Assembly (NCBI GenBank): GCA_041494885.1
Contig: JBGQBO010000015.1
Span: 1-64,000 of the forward strand
DNA from: JAIQFV01 sp041494885
GTDB taxonomy: Bacteria; Acidobacteriota; Terriglobia; JAIQFV01
Length of the DNA stretch: 64,000 nucleotides
Direction: 5' to 3'
Notes under the pieces: model-generated
Databases searched by the model: none
Seen by the model: only the letters and a program-made list of their open reading frames with translations
What the model was told of the DNA's origin: nothing
Shown: positions 34,861 to 44,271 of the stretch, piece by piece
Numbering within the stretch: position 1 is the first letter of the stretch
Layout of the letters: every line of letters starts with the position of its first letter
Program-made: the position numbers and the translations under genes

Positions 34861-37308
34861 CTATTGTGTGATGGGTTCGTGATGGGCAAAACCGAGCCTG
34901 ACGTCGGTCCCAAGCTCGACCGTGCAATGATCCTCACGGTGTTCGATTCGCTGGATACTTGCCTGCATCGCGCAAAGCCAAGGAAGCTCTTCGATGAGTT
35001 GGGATACCCTTCCAAGGAGTTCATCGATTCCGCATTCGATGGGGACCCCAGCACTTTCGGCGAGCTCCCGGACATCATGGTCCGTGAGCGGCGTGATCCG
35101 GATGACCGGGGTTTTCTGGGGGCGCCGCAAGCGGATCAGTGGGCCGAAGTGGGGATCGGAATGCACTTCAAGACCGATTGGGTCATGCTTCATCGAATCC
35201 ACTGCGGCCTCGACGCCTCTTGTTCGAATGCCAAAGTAGCCGAGAACGGTGTGGGCCCGTTCCCCTTCGATCCACATCAAGTCCCCTCCCGCCTCGGTGG
35301 CGGCTAACAGGGTCTGAACCTCTCGCCGCGCCGATGCCGCGTCCACGTCTTCGTACCAAAGCAATCGCCCTCCGGGCTGTCGGCGGTACGCCGAGTATTG
35401 CGCGGCGCGGGCGAGCGCCAGTGCGGCAGATTCAGGAAATCGGTAGGAGGGAAATATGTGCCGCGAGGTCGCCTCTCCGCTCGGGCTCTCCATTGCAAAC
35501 TGCACCGCTCCGGAAGCCCCCATTAGGCAAAGGAGTGCCGGTTTGGAGATTCCGCTGCTGCGTTCCGCCCGAATCACGCCGCGGCGGATCGCGCGACCCA
35601 CCGGGATGGGATCGCAGTCCCCCACGCATGCAAAAATGGCGATCAAGGCATCGACTTCCTCATGTTCAAGGGCCTGCCGTACGGATTGTTCATAGGCATC
35701 AACTGTTGCCAGCGGACCCAGGTCTGTGACTCCCGGCCCGGCAATCACCAGCCCATGAGTTTCACACGCGTCCGCACAGATGGTCAGCACGCCGCCTGAG
35801 TTGCTGATGATGGCGACGCGGTTGCCTCGCGGCAAAGGCTGATGGGCGAGGAGCACAGCCACATCAAACATTTCTTCGAGGGTATCGGCCCGGATAACGC
35901 CGGCTTGGCGAAACAGGACGTCCACTTCGACATCGCTTTGACCGACTGCTCCAATGTGAGCGCGAGCGGCATCCCGACCGGCCCTGCTACGGGCGCCCTT
36001 CACGCAGAGGATCGGCTTCTTAAATGAGATGCGTCTCGCAATGCGGGCAAAGCGCCGGGGATTGCCGAATGTTTCAAGGTAGAGCAGGGCGATATCTGTA
36101 AAAGGATCCTCTTCCCAGAACTGAAGCAGATCATTCCCGGATACATCAGCCCGGTTTCCGGCGGAAACGAAGATCGAGAATCCGAGCCCCCGTTCCCCCG
36201 CATAATTAAGAATGACAAGTCCCAGCGCTGCCGAATGGGAATAGAAACCAATTCGGCCCCGTGGAGGCATCGAGGGGGCCAGGCTGGCATTGAGGTTCAC
36301 ATCCGGATGGGTGTTCATCAAACCCAGACAGTTAGGACCCACCAGCCGGGCGCCGCCTGCCCGCACCAGGTCGACGAGTTTCTGTTGTTGCAAAACGCCT
36401 TCAGGCCCGCTTTCGGCGAAGCCGGAGGTGATGACCAGGAGTCCCTTCGCACCGCCGCGGAGGGATTCGTCTGCAACCTCCAATACCTTCGCAGCAGGAA
36501 CCGCCACGACCACCAGGTCCGCGCGTTCCGGCAGGGCCTGAATAGAGGGATAGGCGCGGACACCGTGGACGGAGACCGCCTGGTTGTTAACAGGATATAC
36601 CGTGCCATTGAAATTTGTTTTCAGGATGTTTCGGAAGATCATACTTCCAATAGCCGCAGGGTCCCGCGAAGCTCCCACGACGGCGACGGTTCGGGGTGAC
36701 AGGAGGGGAACCAGGGAGTTGGCTGCCGCGATGCGATCGCGCAGTTCAACTCTTTCACGCAGGGCGCCCGCGCCGCTGATGGGGAACTGCACATGGATAT
36801 TACTTCCTTCAAGGGCCTTGACGACCTCAAACCCCGAATCACGAAACACGTTGATCATGGCCTGGTTCTCATACAACACCTCGGCCTCAAAACCGACAAA
36901 TCCGTTTGCAGCGGCGATTCCTGCCAGGCGCTCAAGCAGAAGCGTGCTGATCCCCCGACCTTGAAAGGTGTCTTCCACGAGGAATGCGACCTCCGCCTTT
37001 CCGCGTACTCCCAGTCCCATGTAATTGCCCACACCCACCACCCTGGTGTCCGCCTCCTGGCCGACAATCGCCAGGAGACTGAGGCGCTCGGAAGGTTCGC
37101 CTGAACACATGATTTCAATCTTGCCTCGGGGGACCTGGGCGACGCCGCCCATAAACCGCATCCTCAGGCTCTCGTGAGAAGCCCTTTTCATGAGGTCTTC
37201 GACCAGCGGTCTATCCTCGGGTGTGGCAGTGCGCAGCAACACGCCCTGACCGTCACGCAATAAAACGTATTCGCTGAATTGTTTTCCCTCGACTATGATT
37301 CTGAACAT
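34861..37308 (-). CDS. GNAT acetyltransferase fused to CoA-ligase (ACD-like) domains
   Basis: The 815-residue product joins an N-terminal GNAT domain (about 1-180; VAFLVEDTFQGRGISTLLLER is the acetyl-CoA loop) to NDP-forming acyl-CoA synthetase modules. A CoA-binding Rossmann domain (about 205-330, TVAVVGASRDPAAIGSMIFRN; GPNCLGLMN) is followed by succinyl-CoA-ligase-like domains (to about 680) that keep the histidine of ARAHIGAVGQSD. The C-terminal ATP-grasp domain is cut to ~125 residues: its start and its DPHFGP...AMQASIQRI end are present but the lysine-bearing middle is gone. Pat-type protein lysine acetyltransferases combine the same parts in other orders. Lying after acuB and acuC, it likely acetylates acetyl-CoA synthetase or other enzymes. 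Confidence 0.85.
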   Translation of the reverse strand: MFRIIVEGKQFSEYVLLRDGQGVLLRTATPEDRPLVEDLMKRASHESLRMRFMGGVAQVPRGKIEIMCSGEPSERLSLLAIVGQEADTRVVGVGNYMGLGVRGKAEVAFLVEDTFQGRGISTLLLERLAGIAAANGFVGFEAEVLYENQAMINVFRDSGFEVVKALEGSNIHVQFPISGAGALRERVELRDRIAAANSLVPLLSPRTVAVVGASRDPAAIGSMIFRNILKTNFNGTVYPVNNQAVSVHGVRAYPSIQALPERADLVVVAVPAAKVLEVADESLRGGAKGLLVITSGFAESGPEGVLQQQKLVDLVRAGGARLVGPNCLGLMNTHPDVNLNASLAPSMPPRGRIGFYSHSAALGLVILNYAGERGLGFSIFVSAGNRADVSGNDLLQFWEEDPFTDIALLYLETFGNPRRFARIARRISFKKPILCVKGARSRAGRDAARAHIGAVGQSDVEVDVLFRQAGVIRADTLEEMFDVAVLLAHQPLPRGNRVAIISNSGGVLTICADACETHGLVIAGPGVTDLGPLATVDAYEQSVRQALEHEEVDALIAIFACVGDCDPIPVGRAIRRGVIRAERSSGISKPALLCLMGASGAVQFAMESPSGEATSRHIFPSYRFPESAALALARAAQYSAYRRQPGGRLLWYEDVDAASARREVQTLLAATEAGGDLMWIEGERAHTVLGYFGIRTRGVEAAVDSMKHDPIGLEVHSDPHFGPLIRLRRPQKTPVIRITPLTDHDVRELAESAGVPIECGIDELLGRVSQLIEELPWLCAMQASIQRIEHREDHCTVELGTDVRLGFAHHEPITQ

Positions 37309-37822
37309 GAGATGAAGTTGTTTTCACGCACGACGAGGCCTGTCTTGCGATTCGTGCGGCATGGATAAGAAATGCTCTTCGGGTTTATGGTTCATCACGA
37401 TTTCTCCTACCCCTCGGAAAATGCATGGAAGCTATTTTCCCGCCTCAGAAGAGAAAACTGCACTTTCCTGGAGATCGGCCGGGGATGGGTTCTTTCCTGA
37501 CGCAGCATATCCCATCAGCCATGGACGATTGCTCCGGCGGCAGGGTGCGTGATGGATTCCAGTTCAATTTCAAGGGCCCTGATGCGTTGATACGCAATGC
37601 CAATGACCGCGTGTGTGAAGCCGAATGCCCGGACAGAGCCCATCCTCAACACTATGCGCTGAGTCGCGGGTAAAGTAAACCCCCTTGGGCCTCTCCCCGT
37701 CATCCATACTCATATCGCTCCCGTCCTAGGGGCTGTGAAAGGGAGAAGATCGCGAATCGACAAGAACCCTGTCGAGATCATCCACAATACTGGGGAGCAT
37801 AAATCTATAGAAGGAAGACGGT
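37309..37822. other. Gap between acuC and the GNAT fusion gene
   Basis: About 510 bp on which no gene can be supported. Both flanking genes read leftward. No clear terminator or promoter was found, so whether the fusion gene is cotranscribed with acuBC is open. Confidence 0.5.
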
Positions 37823-38956
37823 TCAGTACCAAAAGCGGCTCGTGGCCTCCAAGAGCCGGTCAGCCTCTCGTCTGTTGTGCCGGGCGATCTCTGCGCGTCG
37901 GGGCAATTCCGGGTAGCCCGGGTTGGGGTCATGGAGTGTGGCTGGGAGATTCTGTCCCAGCCGCTGATTCCACTTTGAGATCCAATCCGGAGGCAAATCA
38001 TGACCGATCGGCAGGTTGTTGATCAAGAGGTAAAGAATCGCCCACACGCGGGGGACGGCGAGCAGCGAGTAGCCACCGCCCAGTGTGAAGATGACCCGCC
38101 CGTTGGCGTACAAGTCGGCATATTCGAGGATACGACGGAAGATCTGTTCATAATCCCTTGTCGTCAACATGAGATCGGCCAAGGGATCGGAATAGTGGGC
38201 ATCCGCTCCCGCCTGAACCAGGATGATGCCAGGGCCAAAGCGCTGCAGGGCCACGGGCAGGACCTTCTCGAAGACTTCAATATAGCTCTCCCCCTCGGTG
38301 AAGGGTTCGAGCGGCAGGTTTAACTTCAACCCGCGGCCGCCCCCAGCTCCAAGTTCGTGAATTTCTCCCGTCCCAGGAAAAAGGTATTGACCCGACTCGT
38401 GGAAGCTGATCGTCAGGACATGCTCGTCATTGTAAAGAATCTCTTGCACGCCATCGCTATGGTGCACATCGATATCGACGTACGCGACCCAGAGTCCCTG
38501 CCGGGTCAGATAGCGTATTGCGACCGCCAGGTCGTTGTAAATGCAGAAACCGGAAGCGCTCTTCCGTCGGGCGTGGTGCAAGCCTCCTCCGAGTTGGAGG
38601 ACGCGCTTCTCCCCTTTCTCGCACACGAGGTGAGCAGCGTGCAAGGTTCCGCCGACCAACCAACGAGCCGCGAGGTCCATCCCGGGGAAAGCAGGATTGT
38701 CAGGAGTGCCCAGGCCGAAGTTTTCAGAATCGGGAACCTCTTCACCCACGCTCAAAGCCTCCACTCTTTGAACGTATTCCACGTCATGGACGGTGAGAAT
38801 GTCTTCCCGTGTGGCGGGTTCCGGAGCGATTGTCTGCACCGGGTGACCCAGGGCACTTAGCAATTCAAGCAGCATTTCGATTCGAACTGGACTGAAGGGA
38901 TGCTCGGCCCCGAAGGCGTAAGTCTGGTATGCCGGATGGTAGATCACTGAAGGCAT
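37823..38956 (-). CDS. acuC: AcuC-type protein deacetylase
   Basis: The 377-residue product is a class I zinc-dependent deacetylase of the histone deacetylase superfamily. The tandem histidines are His127-His128 in LGGGLHHARRKS. The zinc ligands are Asp163 and His165 in YVDIDVHHSDG and Asp252 in VQAGADAHYSDPL. FTLGGGYS supplies the late tyrosine. In Bacillus subtilis AcuC deacetylates and so activates acetyl-CoA synthetase. The start overlaps the end of acuB by 13 bp, indicating coupling. Confidence 0.93.
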   Translation of the reverse strand: MPSVIYHPAYQTYAFGAEHPFSPVRIEMLLELLSALGHPVQTIAPEPATREDILTVHDVEYVQRVEALSVGEEVPDSENFGLGTPDNPAFPGMDLAARWLVGGTLHAAHLVCEKGEKRVLQLGGGLHHARRKSASGFCIYNDLAVAIRYLTRQGLWVAYVDIDVHHSDGVQEILYNDEHVLTISFHESGQYLFPGTGEIHELGAGGGRGLKLNLPLEPFTEGESYIEVFEKVLPVALQRFGPGIILVQAGADAHYSDPLADLMLTTRDYEQIFRRILEYADLYANGRVIFTLGGGYSLLAVPRVWAILYLLINNLPIGHDLPPDWISKWNQRLGQNLPATLHDPNPGYPELPRRAEIARHNRREADRLLEATSRFWY

Positions 38957-39573
38957 GGCTTCTCGGGTGGCCAGAGGACTTCAAACTCATCGCGCCGGAG
39001 AGCTTGCGCGAGGGAGCGATTATCGATGGAGTTAATGCGTAACACCGCTCTCACAACATTCTTTTCTTCTGGGTAGGTCAGGATCGAGTGGATATTCAGA
39101 TCCCGATGACTCATGAAGCTGGTGAGCCGGGCGAGCTCACCGGGACGATCGGAAAGCCGGACCTCCAATCGGCTTGTGGGTTTATCGACTCCCGTCATGC
39201 GGATTAATGCGTCCAACAGGTCGATGCCGGTGATTATTCCGATCAGCTTGTCCTCTTCCAGGACCGGCAGGCATCCAATCTTGAGTTCGCGCATTGTCCG
39301 CGCGGCTTCCTCGACTGGATCCCAGGGGTCCGCAGTCCGGGGGGAGCGGCTCATGACTTCGGCTACCCGTGCCCCCGGGAGAAAGGGGGTGGCTGAGAGG
39401 GTGCTAGTCGCCAGCCGCAAGTCGCGGTCGGTGATGACACCCACCAGGCTGCCGCTTTCGAGAATGGGAAGGTGGCGAATCCTTTTTTCCTGCATGGTCC
39501 GGTAGGCATCTGCCAGCGTTGTATCGGAAGCGATGGCGATGACCGGCCCTTTGAGAATGTCCCGAACAAACAT
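38944..39573 (-). CDS. acuB: AcuB-like CBS-ACT protein
   Basis: The 209-residue product has two CBS motifs (about 1-60, MFVRDILKGPVIAIASDTTL with HLPILESGSLVGVITDRDL; about 70-125, EVMSRSPRTADPWDPVEEAA with CLPVLEEDKLIGIITGIDLL) and a C-terminal ACT-like domain (about 133-200). CBS pairs bind adenine nucleotides and ACT domains bind small ligands, so it probably senses energy or metabolite state. This matches AcuB of Gram-positive acu operons. It heads the acuB-acuC group; GAGG is seven bases before its ATG. Confidence 0.9.
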   Translation of the reverse strand: MFVRDILKGPVIAIASDTTLADAYRTMQEKRIRHLPILESGSLVGVITDRDLRLATSTLSATPFLPGARVAEVMSRSPRTADPWDPVEEAARTMRELKIGCLPVLEEDKLIGIITGIDLLDALIRMTGVDKPTSRLEVRLSDRPGELARLTSFMSHRDLNIHSILTYPEEKNVVRAVLRINSIDNRSLAQALRRDEFEVLWPPEKPCLQ

Positions 39574-39825
39574 GACATGGCCTCACTTTTCTCTGGTGAA
39601 CTGCCGCTTAGGGTTCTGGGCTGAATCCTTGGAGATCAGGAGCACAACACGAGGTGTATCTGGACATTGAAATGGGCGCACTCGCCGCGGGTGATTGGAT
39701 GTTCGCTGGGTTGGCTCGTAAACACTGTGCCCTTCAGATGGACGATCCGCTTTCACTCCGGTCAGCCTGTGAACACTTATCCTCCATCCGCAATCCCGAT
39801 ACTAAAGGCTTGTCTTCCGTCCCAT

Positions 39826-41172
39826 TCAGTTTGTCCGCGAAACCGCCGGCGGGACGCCGCGGATCGAAGCATCCACCAGCTCAATCATATGCACGGCCGG
39901 CATATCCCGTTGAGCGCGCTGAAGTCCTCCCCGCAACTGAAGCAAGCATCCGGGATTACCGGAGACCACTATCTGCGCGCCCGTCGACAGAAGATTCTGA
40001 ACCTTTCGATCGCCGAGCTGCCGCGCCGTTTCTGGTTCTACAAGATTGTAGATGCCGGCGGAGCCGCAGCAAATTGCCGCATCCGGGAGATCGATCAATT
40101 CGAGATCGGGGATGGTCTGAAGCACGGCACGGGGCTGATTCCTGACGCCCTGTGCGTGCTGGAGATGGCAGGAATCGTGGTAGCCGACTCGAAGCGGGAT
40201 AGAATGACGAGGGGCACGGGCCGGAAGTTCAGCGAGCACTTCTGAAACGTCTTTGCAGCGGGCCGCAAAAGCCTGGGCACGCTCGGCATACTGAGGATCA
40301 TCGCGCAACAAATGCGCGTATTCTTTCATCGTGGAGCCGCATCCGGCCGCATTGATCACAATCGTGTCGACTTCCGCCTGTTCGAACACATCGATCAGCC
40401 GTCGAGCCATCGTGAGCGCATCTCTCTCCTGTCCCGCATGAACCATCAAGGCGCCGCAACATCCCTGCTCCCGGGGGATGATGACCTCGCAACCTTCGGC
40501 GGCAAGAACGCGCGCCGTCGCCTGATTGACATGTGCAAAAAAAACACTCTGGACGCAACCGGTCAGCAGTCCCACTTTCCTCCGGACAGACCCTTGTGCC
40601 GGAAGGTGAACGGCCGGTTCGGATCGCAGCGATTTCATGGAAAGGTCCGGGAGCAAGGCCTCCATGGTGCGAAGGCCCGGGGGGAGCAGTTTCAGGAGGC
40701 CGATGGAGCGGGAAAGCCGCTGAAGGCCCAATCTCTGATAGAGCAGCGCGGGAATCATGAGAAGCCGCAGCCTTGAAGGATACGGGAAGATCTCAAAAAT
40801 CAGGCGCCGGAGGGCGCGAGCAGAAAATGAACGCGGATAGCGGCGCTCAATTTGTGCACGGGTCGCTTCAATCAGCTTGTCATATTGAACGCCGGAAGGG
40901 CAGGCGGGAATGCAAGCCATGCACCCCAGGCAGCGGTCGATGTGGGTCACGAACGTGTCGGTCATGCCAATCTGACCTTCGCTGGCCATTTTCATGAGAT
41001 AGATGCGGCCGCGGGGAGAGTCCATTTCTTTTCCCCAGAGGGCGTAGGTCGGGCACGTGGGCAGGCAAAACCCGCAGTGAACGCAATCGTCGATCAGGTC
41101 CGTGGCAGGCGGGTGGTGGCTGTCGAACGCGGTGACCTTTAAAGCACCCTTGTCCGAATCGGGTTGTGACAT
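39826..41172 (-). CDS. glcF: Glycolate oxidase iron-sulfur subunit
   Basis: The 448-residue product carries two 4Fe-4S clusters in its N-terminal part, CVHCGFCLPTCPTY and CLGCMACIPACPSG. It also has two CCG domains of the heterodisulfide-reductase type (EQGCCGALMVHAG and ICCGSAGIYN). This is the GlcF layout, the subunit that passes electrons from glycolate oxidation toward the quinone pool. The ATG at 41172 has GGGAGG upstream and overlaps the glcE stop (TGATG); the frame is open far upstream but that part is glcE on another frame. Last gene of glcDEF. Confidence 0.93.
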   Translation of the reverse strand: MSQPDSDKGALKVTAFDSHHPPATDLIDDCVHCGFCLPTCPTYALWGKEMDSPRGRIYLMKMASEGQIGMTDTFVTHIDRCLGCMACIPACPSGVQYDKLIEATRAQIERRYPRSFSARALRRLIFEIFPYPSRLRLLMIPALLYQRLGLQRLSRSIGLLKLLPPGLRTMEALLPDLSMKSLRSEPAVHLPAQGSVRRKVGLLTGCVQSVFFAHVNQATARVLAAEGCEVIIPREQGCCGALMVHAGQERDALTMARRLIDVFEQAEVDTIVINAAGCGSTMKEYAHLLRDDPQYAERAQAFAARCKDVSEVLAELPARAPRHSIPLRVGYHDSCHLQHAQGVRNQPRAVLQTIPDLELIDLPDAAICCGSAGIYNLVEPETARQLGDRKVQNLLSTGAQIVVSGNPGCLLQLRGGLQRAQRDMPAVHMIELVDASIRGVPPAVSRTN

Positions 41173-42458
41173 CAAATGCCTCCCACGAATCGTCCCGGAT
41201 TGAGAATCGCAACAGGATCGAACTGGTCTTTGACGCGATGCATAAGACGCTCGGAATCCCCCACGGGTCCCCACACATCGAGGTGCGATTTGACGGTGAG
41301 CGGGCAGTGCAATATCCCAAGCGTTCCTTCGAGTAGATTCAGCTCTTCGCGCAGACGGGCGATGATCGCCAGCCAGTCTGAACCCTCCTCCCCCTCGAGC
41401 CGTAAGAGGCCCAAACCTAACCCTTGGGCCACCATTCGGGGAGTAAGCCGCAATAGCTCTGAAGCGCGAAAGACTGCAGCACAGAGCGCACCCAACTGCG
41501 ACGGGAGCACGCTGAATTTGCAGAGAAGGTTGGGCTCCTTCCCCGTCCAGAGTGCCTGGCGTTTGTTCCAAACGTCCGGGGGAGTTTCGACTTGTCGGGC
41601 TTTTTCTGTGAGAGACAGCAGTTGACGCGACTGAGCGTCGATGCCAGCCGGGGTCCCTTCAAAGCGCACATCCAGGCAAGGGGAATCGTTCAAGTCGGCT
41701 CGAATTTGCAAACCGGTGTACGCCAGTTTGGAGTCCTGGATGGCAAGGGTGAACTCGTTCATGGAGGTAGGGTCCGAAGTGGAGAAACTCAAACTCCGCA
41801 CGGCCTGGGGCAAGGGATGAAGCCGGAAGATCGCCTGAGTGATCACGCCCAGGGTCCCCAGCGAACCGGTGGCCAATTTGGGAAGGTCGTAGCCGGCCAC
41901 ATTTTTGACCACTTTGCCGCCGCTCTTGGCCAGCGTCCCATCAGGCAGCGCCAGGGTAATCCCGATGATCAGGTCGCGGAGGGCTCCAAATCGAATGCGA
42001 TAACTCCCGCTATCGTTGGTGGCGAGGATGCCGCCCATGGTCGAGCGCTCCGGCCACAAGGCGTCGTAAGCCAGGCGCTGGCCGTGCTCGCCCAGAATTT
42101 GTTGAAACTCTGCCATGGAGCATCCGGCTTCGACAGTCGCCGTCATGTCTCCCCAGGCATGTTCCACAACGCGGTTCAGCCGCAGCGTCGAAAGCACCAG
42201 TTCGGCCTGCCGTGGCAAGTTGCCCCATTCCAGCTTGGTCCCATGGCCGCGCGGAACGACGTGAACGCCATGAGAATTGGCCCATTGAAGCACCCGGGCC
42301 AGTTCGTCCTCGCTTCCCGGCTCAACGATCCATTGCGGTTGGATGCCATCGATGGCATCGGCTGGGGTCGCGGGGCGGAGATGCTCGGCGCCGACAATGG
42401 CACCCAATTCGGCTGCGGGTATTTCGGTCTGCACTCTTGAGTTGCTCACGGTTAACAC
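41172..42458 (-). CDS. glcE: Glycolate oxidase FAD-binding subunit
   Basis: The 428-residue product is the smaller FAD-binding subunit. It has the PCMH/FAD_binding_4 fold with VVPRGHGTKLEWGN, VEAGCSMAEFQQIL, TMGGILATNDSGSYRIRFG, LRDLIIGITLALPDG, and VKNVAGYDLPKLATGSLGTL. The C-terminal oxidase half is shorter than in GlcD, as usual for GlcE. It is 83 bp after glcD and overlaps glcF by one base. Confidence 0.92.
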   Translation of the reverse strand: MLTVSNSRVQTEIPAAELGAIVGAEHLRPATPADAIDGIQPQWIVEPGSEDELARVLQWANSHGVHVVPRGHGTKLEWGNLPRQAELVLSTLRLNRVVEHAWGDMTATVEAGCSMAEFQQILGEHGQRLAYDALWPERSTMGGILATNDSGSYRIRFGALRDLIIGITLALPDGTLAKSGGKVVKNVAGYDLPKLATGSLGTLGVITQAIFRLHPLPQAVRSLSFSTSDPTSMNEFTLAIQDSKLAYTGLQIRADLNDSPCLDVRFEGTPAGIDAQSRQLLSLTEKARQVETPPDVWNKRQALWTGKEPNLLCKFSVLPSQLGALCAAVFRASELLRLTPRMVAQGLGLGLLRLEGEEGSDWLAIIARLREELNLLEGTLGILHCPLTVKSHLDVWGPVGDSERLMHRVKDQFDPVAILNPGRFVGGI

Positions 42459-42541
42459 TCACTTGGAATCCCGGAAGCGGGGGTATGAATCGCGCTCCAG
42501 GAGGTTCAAGAACTGGCGTTCAAAAGATTGGCCGGGCATTG

Positions 42542-43990
42542 TTAGAAGTACTCCGCCACACCGGCGATCTCCAATGGATGAGGTTCATGAATTCCCTGTC
42601 TCTCGCCGCAAAGCCGGGGCCGCGGAAACACTTTCTCAGGATTGGAAAGATGTTCGGGGTCAAAGGCACATCGGACCAGCTGCATGGTCTCAAGATCGGG
42701 TTCAGCAAACATCACCGGCATAAAGTTCTTTTTCTCTTCTCCTACGCCGTGCTCCCCGGTGATGGAGCCGCCCGCTTGCACGCACAGCTCAAGAATCTTA
42801 AACGACAGCTCCGTGGCGCTTTGTTCCTGGCCGGGGACGCGGCCGTCGTAAAGGACGAGCGGGTGGAGGTTGCCATCCCCTGCATGAAAAACGTTGGCGA
42901 CGCGTATGCCTGCCGCGGCGCTGAGCCGTTCAATCTCACTGAGAATGCGCGGCAGCGCCGTACGGGGAACCACGCCGTCCTGGACAATGTAATTGGGCGA
43001 GATGCGGCCCACGGCGGCGAATGCGGATTTGCGCCCCCTCCAGATGGCGATGCGCTCCGCTTCCGACTGCGCGACCCGGATTTCCCATGCGCCGCAGGAC
43101 GTGCAAATCGACTTCACCTGCTCCATGAGCAGCTCCACTTCGGCTGTGGGTCCATCGAGTTCGACCAGCAACAAGCCGCCGCAATCGGGATAACCGGCAT
43201 GCACAGACGCTTCAGCAGCCTGGATGGCCAGGTTGTCCATCATCTCGATGGCGGCGGGAAGCATGCCGGCGCCAATAATCCCGCTCACGGCTGCCCCCGC
43301 TTCATTGGTCGAATTGAACGCGGCCAGCAGGGTCTGAATCACCTCGGGGCGCTTGACAATGCGCAGAATGATTTTGGTGGCGATCCCGAGGGTACCCTCG
43401 GACCCCACGAAAACGCCGGCAAGGTCGTAGCCCGGCCGATCGAGAGTCTTGCCGCCGAGATGGACGAGCGATCCATCGGGCAAGACGACCTCCAGGCCCA
43501 GAACATGCGTGGTCGTGAAACCGTATTTGAGGCAGTGCGCTCCGCCCGAGTTTTCGGCGACGTTTCCTCCAATACTGCAGACCTGCTGTGAGGAGGGGTC
43601 GGGCGCATAAAAGTATCCCCGGGGAGCGACCTGCTGTGTCACGCTGAGGTTCAAAACTCCCGGTTCGACCACCACGCGCGCATTCGGGATATCCACTTTC
43701 AGAATGCGATTTAAGCGGGACAGGCCGATGACGATGCCTCCCTTGACGGGAAGAGCGCCGCCGCTGAGCCCCGTTCCGGACCCGCGAGCCACGAAGGGAA
43801 TGTGTTCCCGGTGGCACACCCGCACTACACCCTGCACCTCTTCCGTTGTGTCCGGCAGCAGGACGGCCGTGGGAAGGACGCGATAATTTGTCAAACCGTC
43901 GCACTCGTAGGTGTGGAGCTGCTCCGGTTCCGTGATTAATCCATCTTTCCCGACGATGGATCGAAACTCATCGAGGATTCGAGTGTCCAT
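42542..43990 (-). CDS. glcD: Glycolate oxidase catalytic subunit
   Basis: The 482-residue product oxidises glycolate to glyoxylate (or a related 2-hydroxy acid) with FAD. Motifs: VARGSGTGLSGGALP, VVEPGVLNLSVTQQVA, SIGGNVAENSGGAHCLKYG, the FAD-oxidase C-terminal domain with VANVFHAGDGNLHPLV (metal and substrate histidines) and ITGEHGVGEEK. I chose the ATG at 43990, which has GGGAGG nine bases upstream and gives MDTRILDEF, the usual start of this family; an ATG at 44017 is possible. It follows a four-gene ABC importer at a distance of about 280 bp. Confidence 0.92.
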   Translation of the reverse strand: MDTRILDEFRSIVGKDGLITEPEQLHTYECDGLTNYRVLPTAVLLPDTTEEVQGVVRVCHREHIPFVARGSGTGLSGGALPVKGGIVIGLSRLNRILKVDIPNARVVVEPGVLNLSVTQQVAPRGYFYAPDPSSQQVCSIGGNVAENSGGAHCLKYGFTTTHVLGLEVVLPDGSLVHLGGKTLDRPGYDLAGVFVGSEGTLGIATKIILRIVKRPEVIQTLLAAFNSTNEAGAAVSGIIGAGMLPAAIEMMDNLAIQAAEASVHAGYPDCGGLLLVELDGPTAEVELLMEQVKSICTSCGAWEIRVAQSEAERIAIWRGRKSAFAAVGRISPNYIVQDGVVPRTALPRILSEIERLSAAAGIRVANVFHAGDGNLHPLVLYDGRVPGQEQSATELSFKILELCVQAGGSITGEHGVGEEKKNFMPVMFAEPDLETMQLVRCAFDPEHLSNPEKVFPRPRLCGERQGIHEPHPLEIAGVAEYF

Positions 43991-44271
43991 CTTGATTAAC
44001 CTCCCGACGTCGCGCATGCCAGAGTCTCCTGGCTGCCGAGTCGCTACCAAGTTCCTTTCGTCCCGCCGATCTTCTCCCGTCCAACGGCCTCCCTTGATCG
44101 GCTAAGGCAGGTGTTCATCCGGGAGGATGCATTGGTATGCAAGGGTTCACACCGGACTGAAGTCCCCGCGCGTGATCATGCCATCGCTGCTTCTCTTACT
44201 TTCTTAGGAGTTAGGGGCTATCCGCCCGCTTAGCATGTTACATTCTTAGGCACCTCTCGGGATAGTCCATT

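Noticed and set aside
34433..34882. 149-residue plus-strand open frame before the GNAT fusion stop
   Set aside because: No ribosome binding site or family, and it runs into the 3' end of a confidently called gene on the opposite strand.
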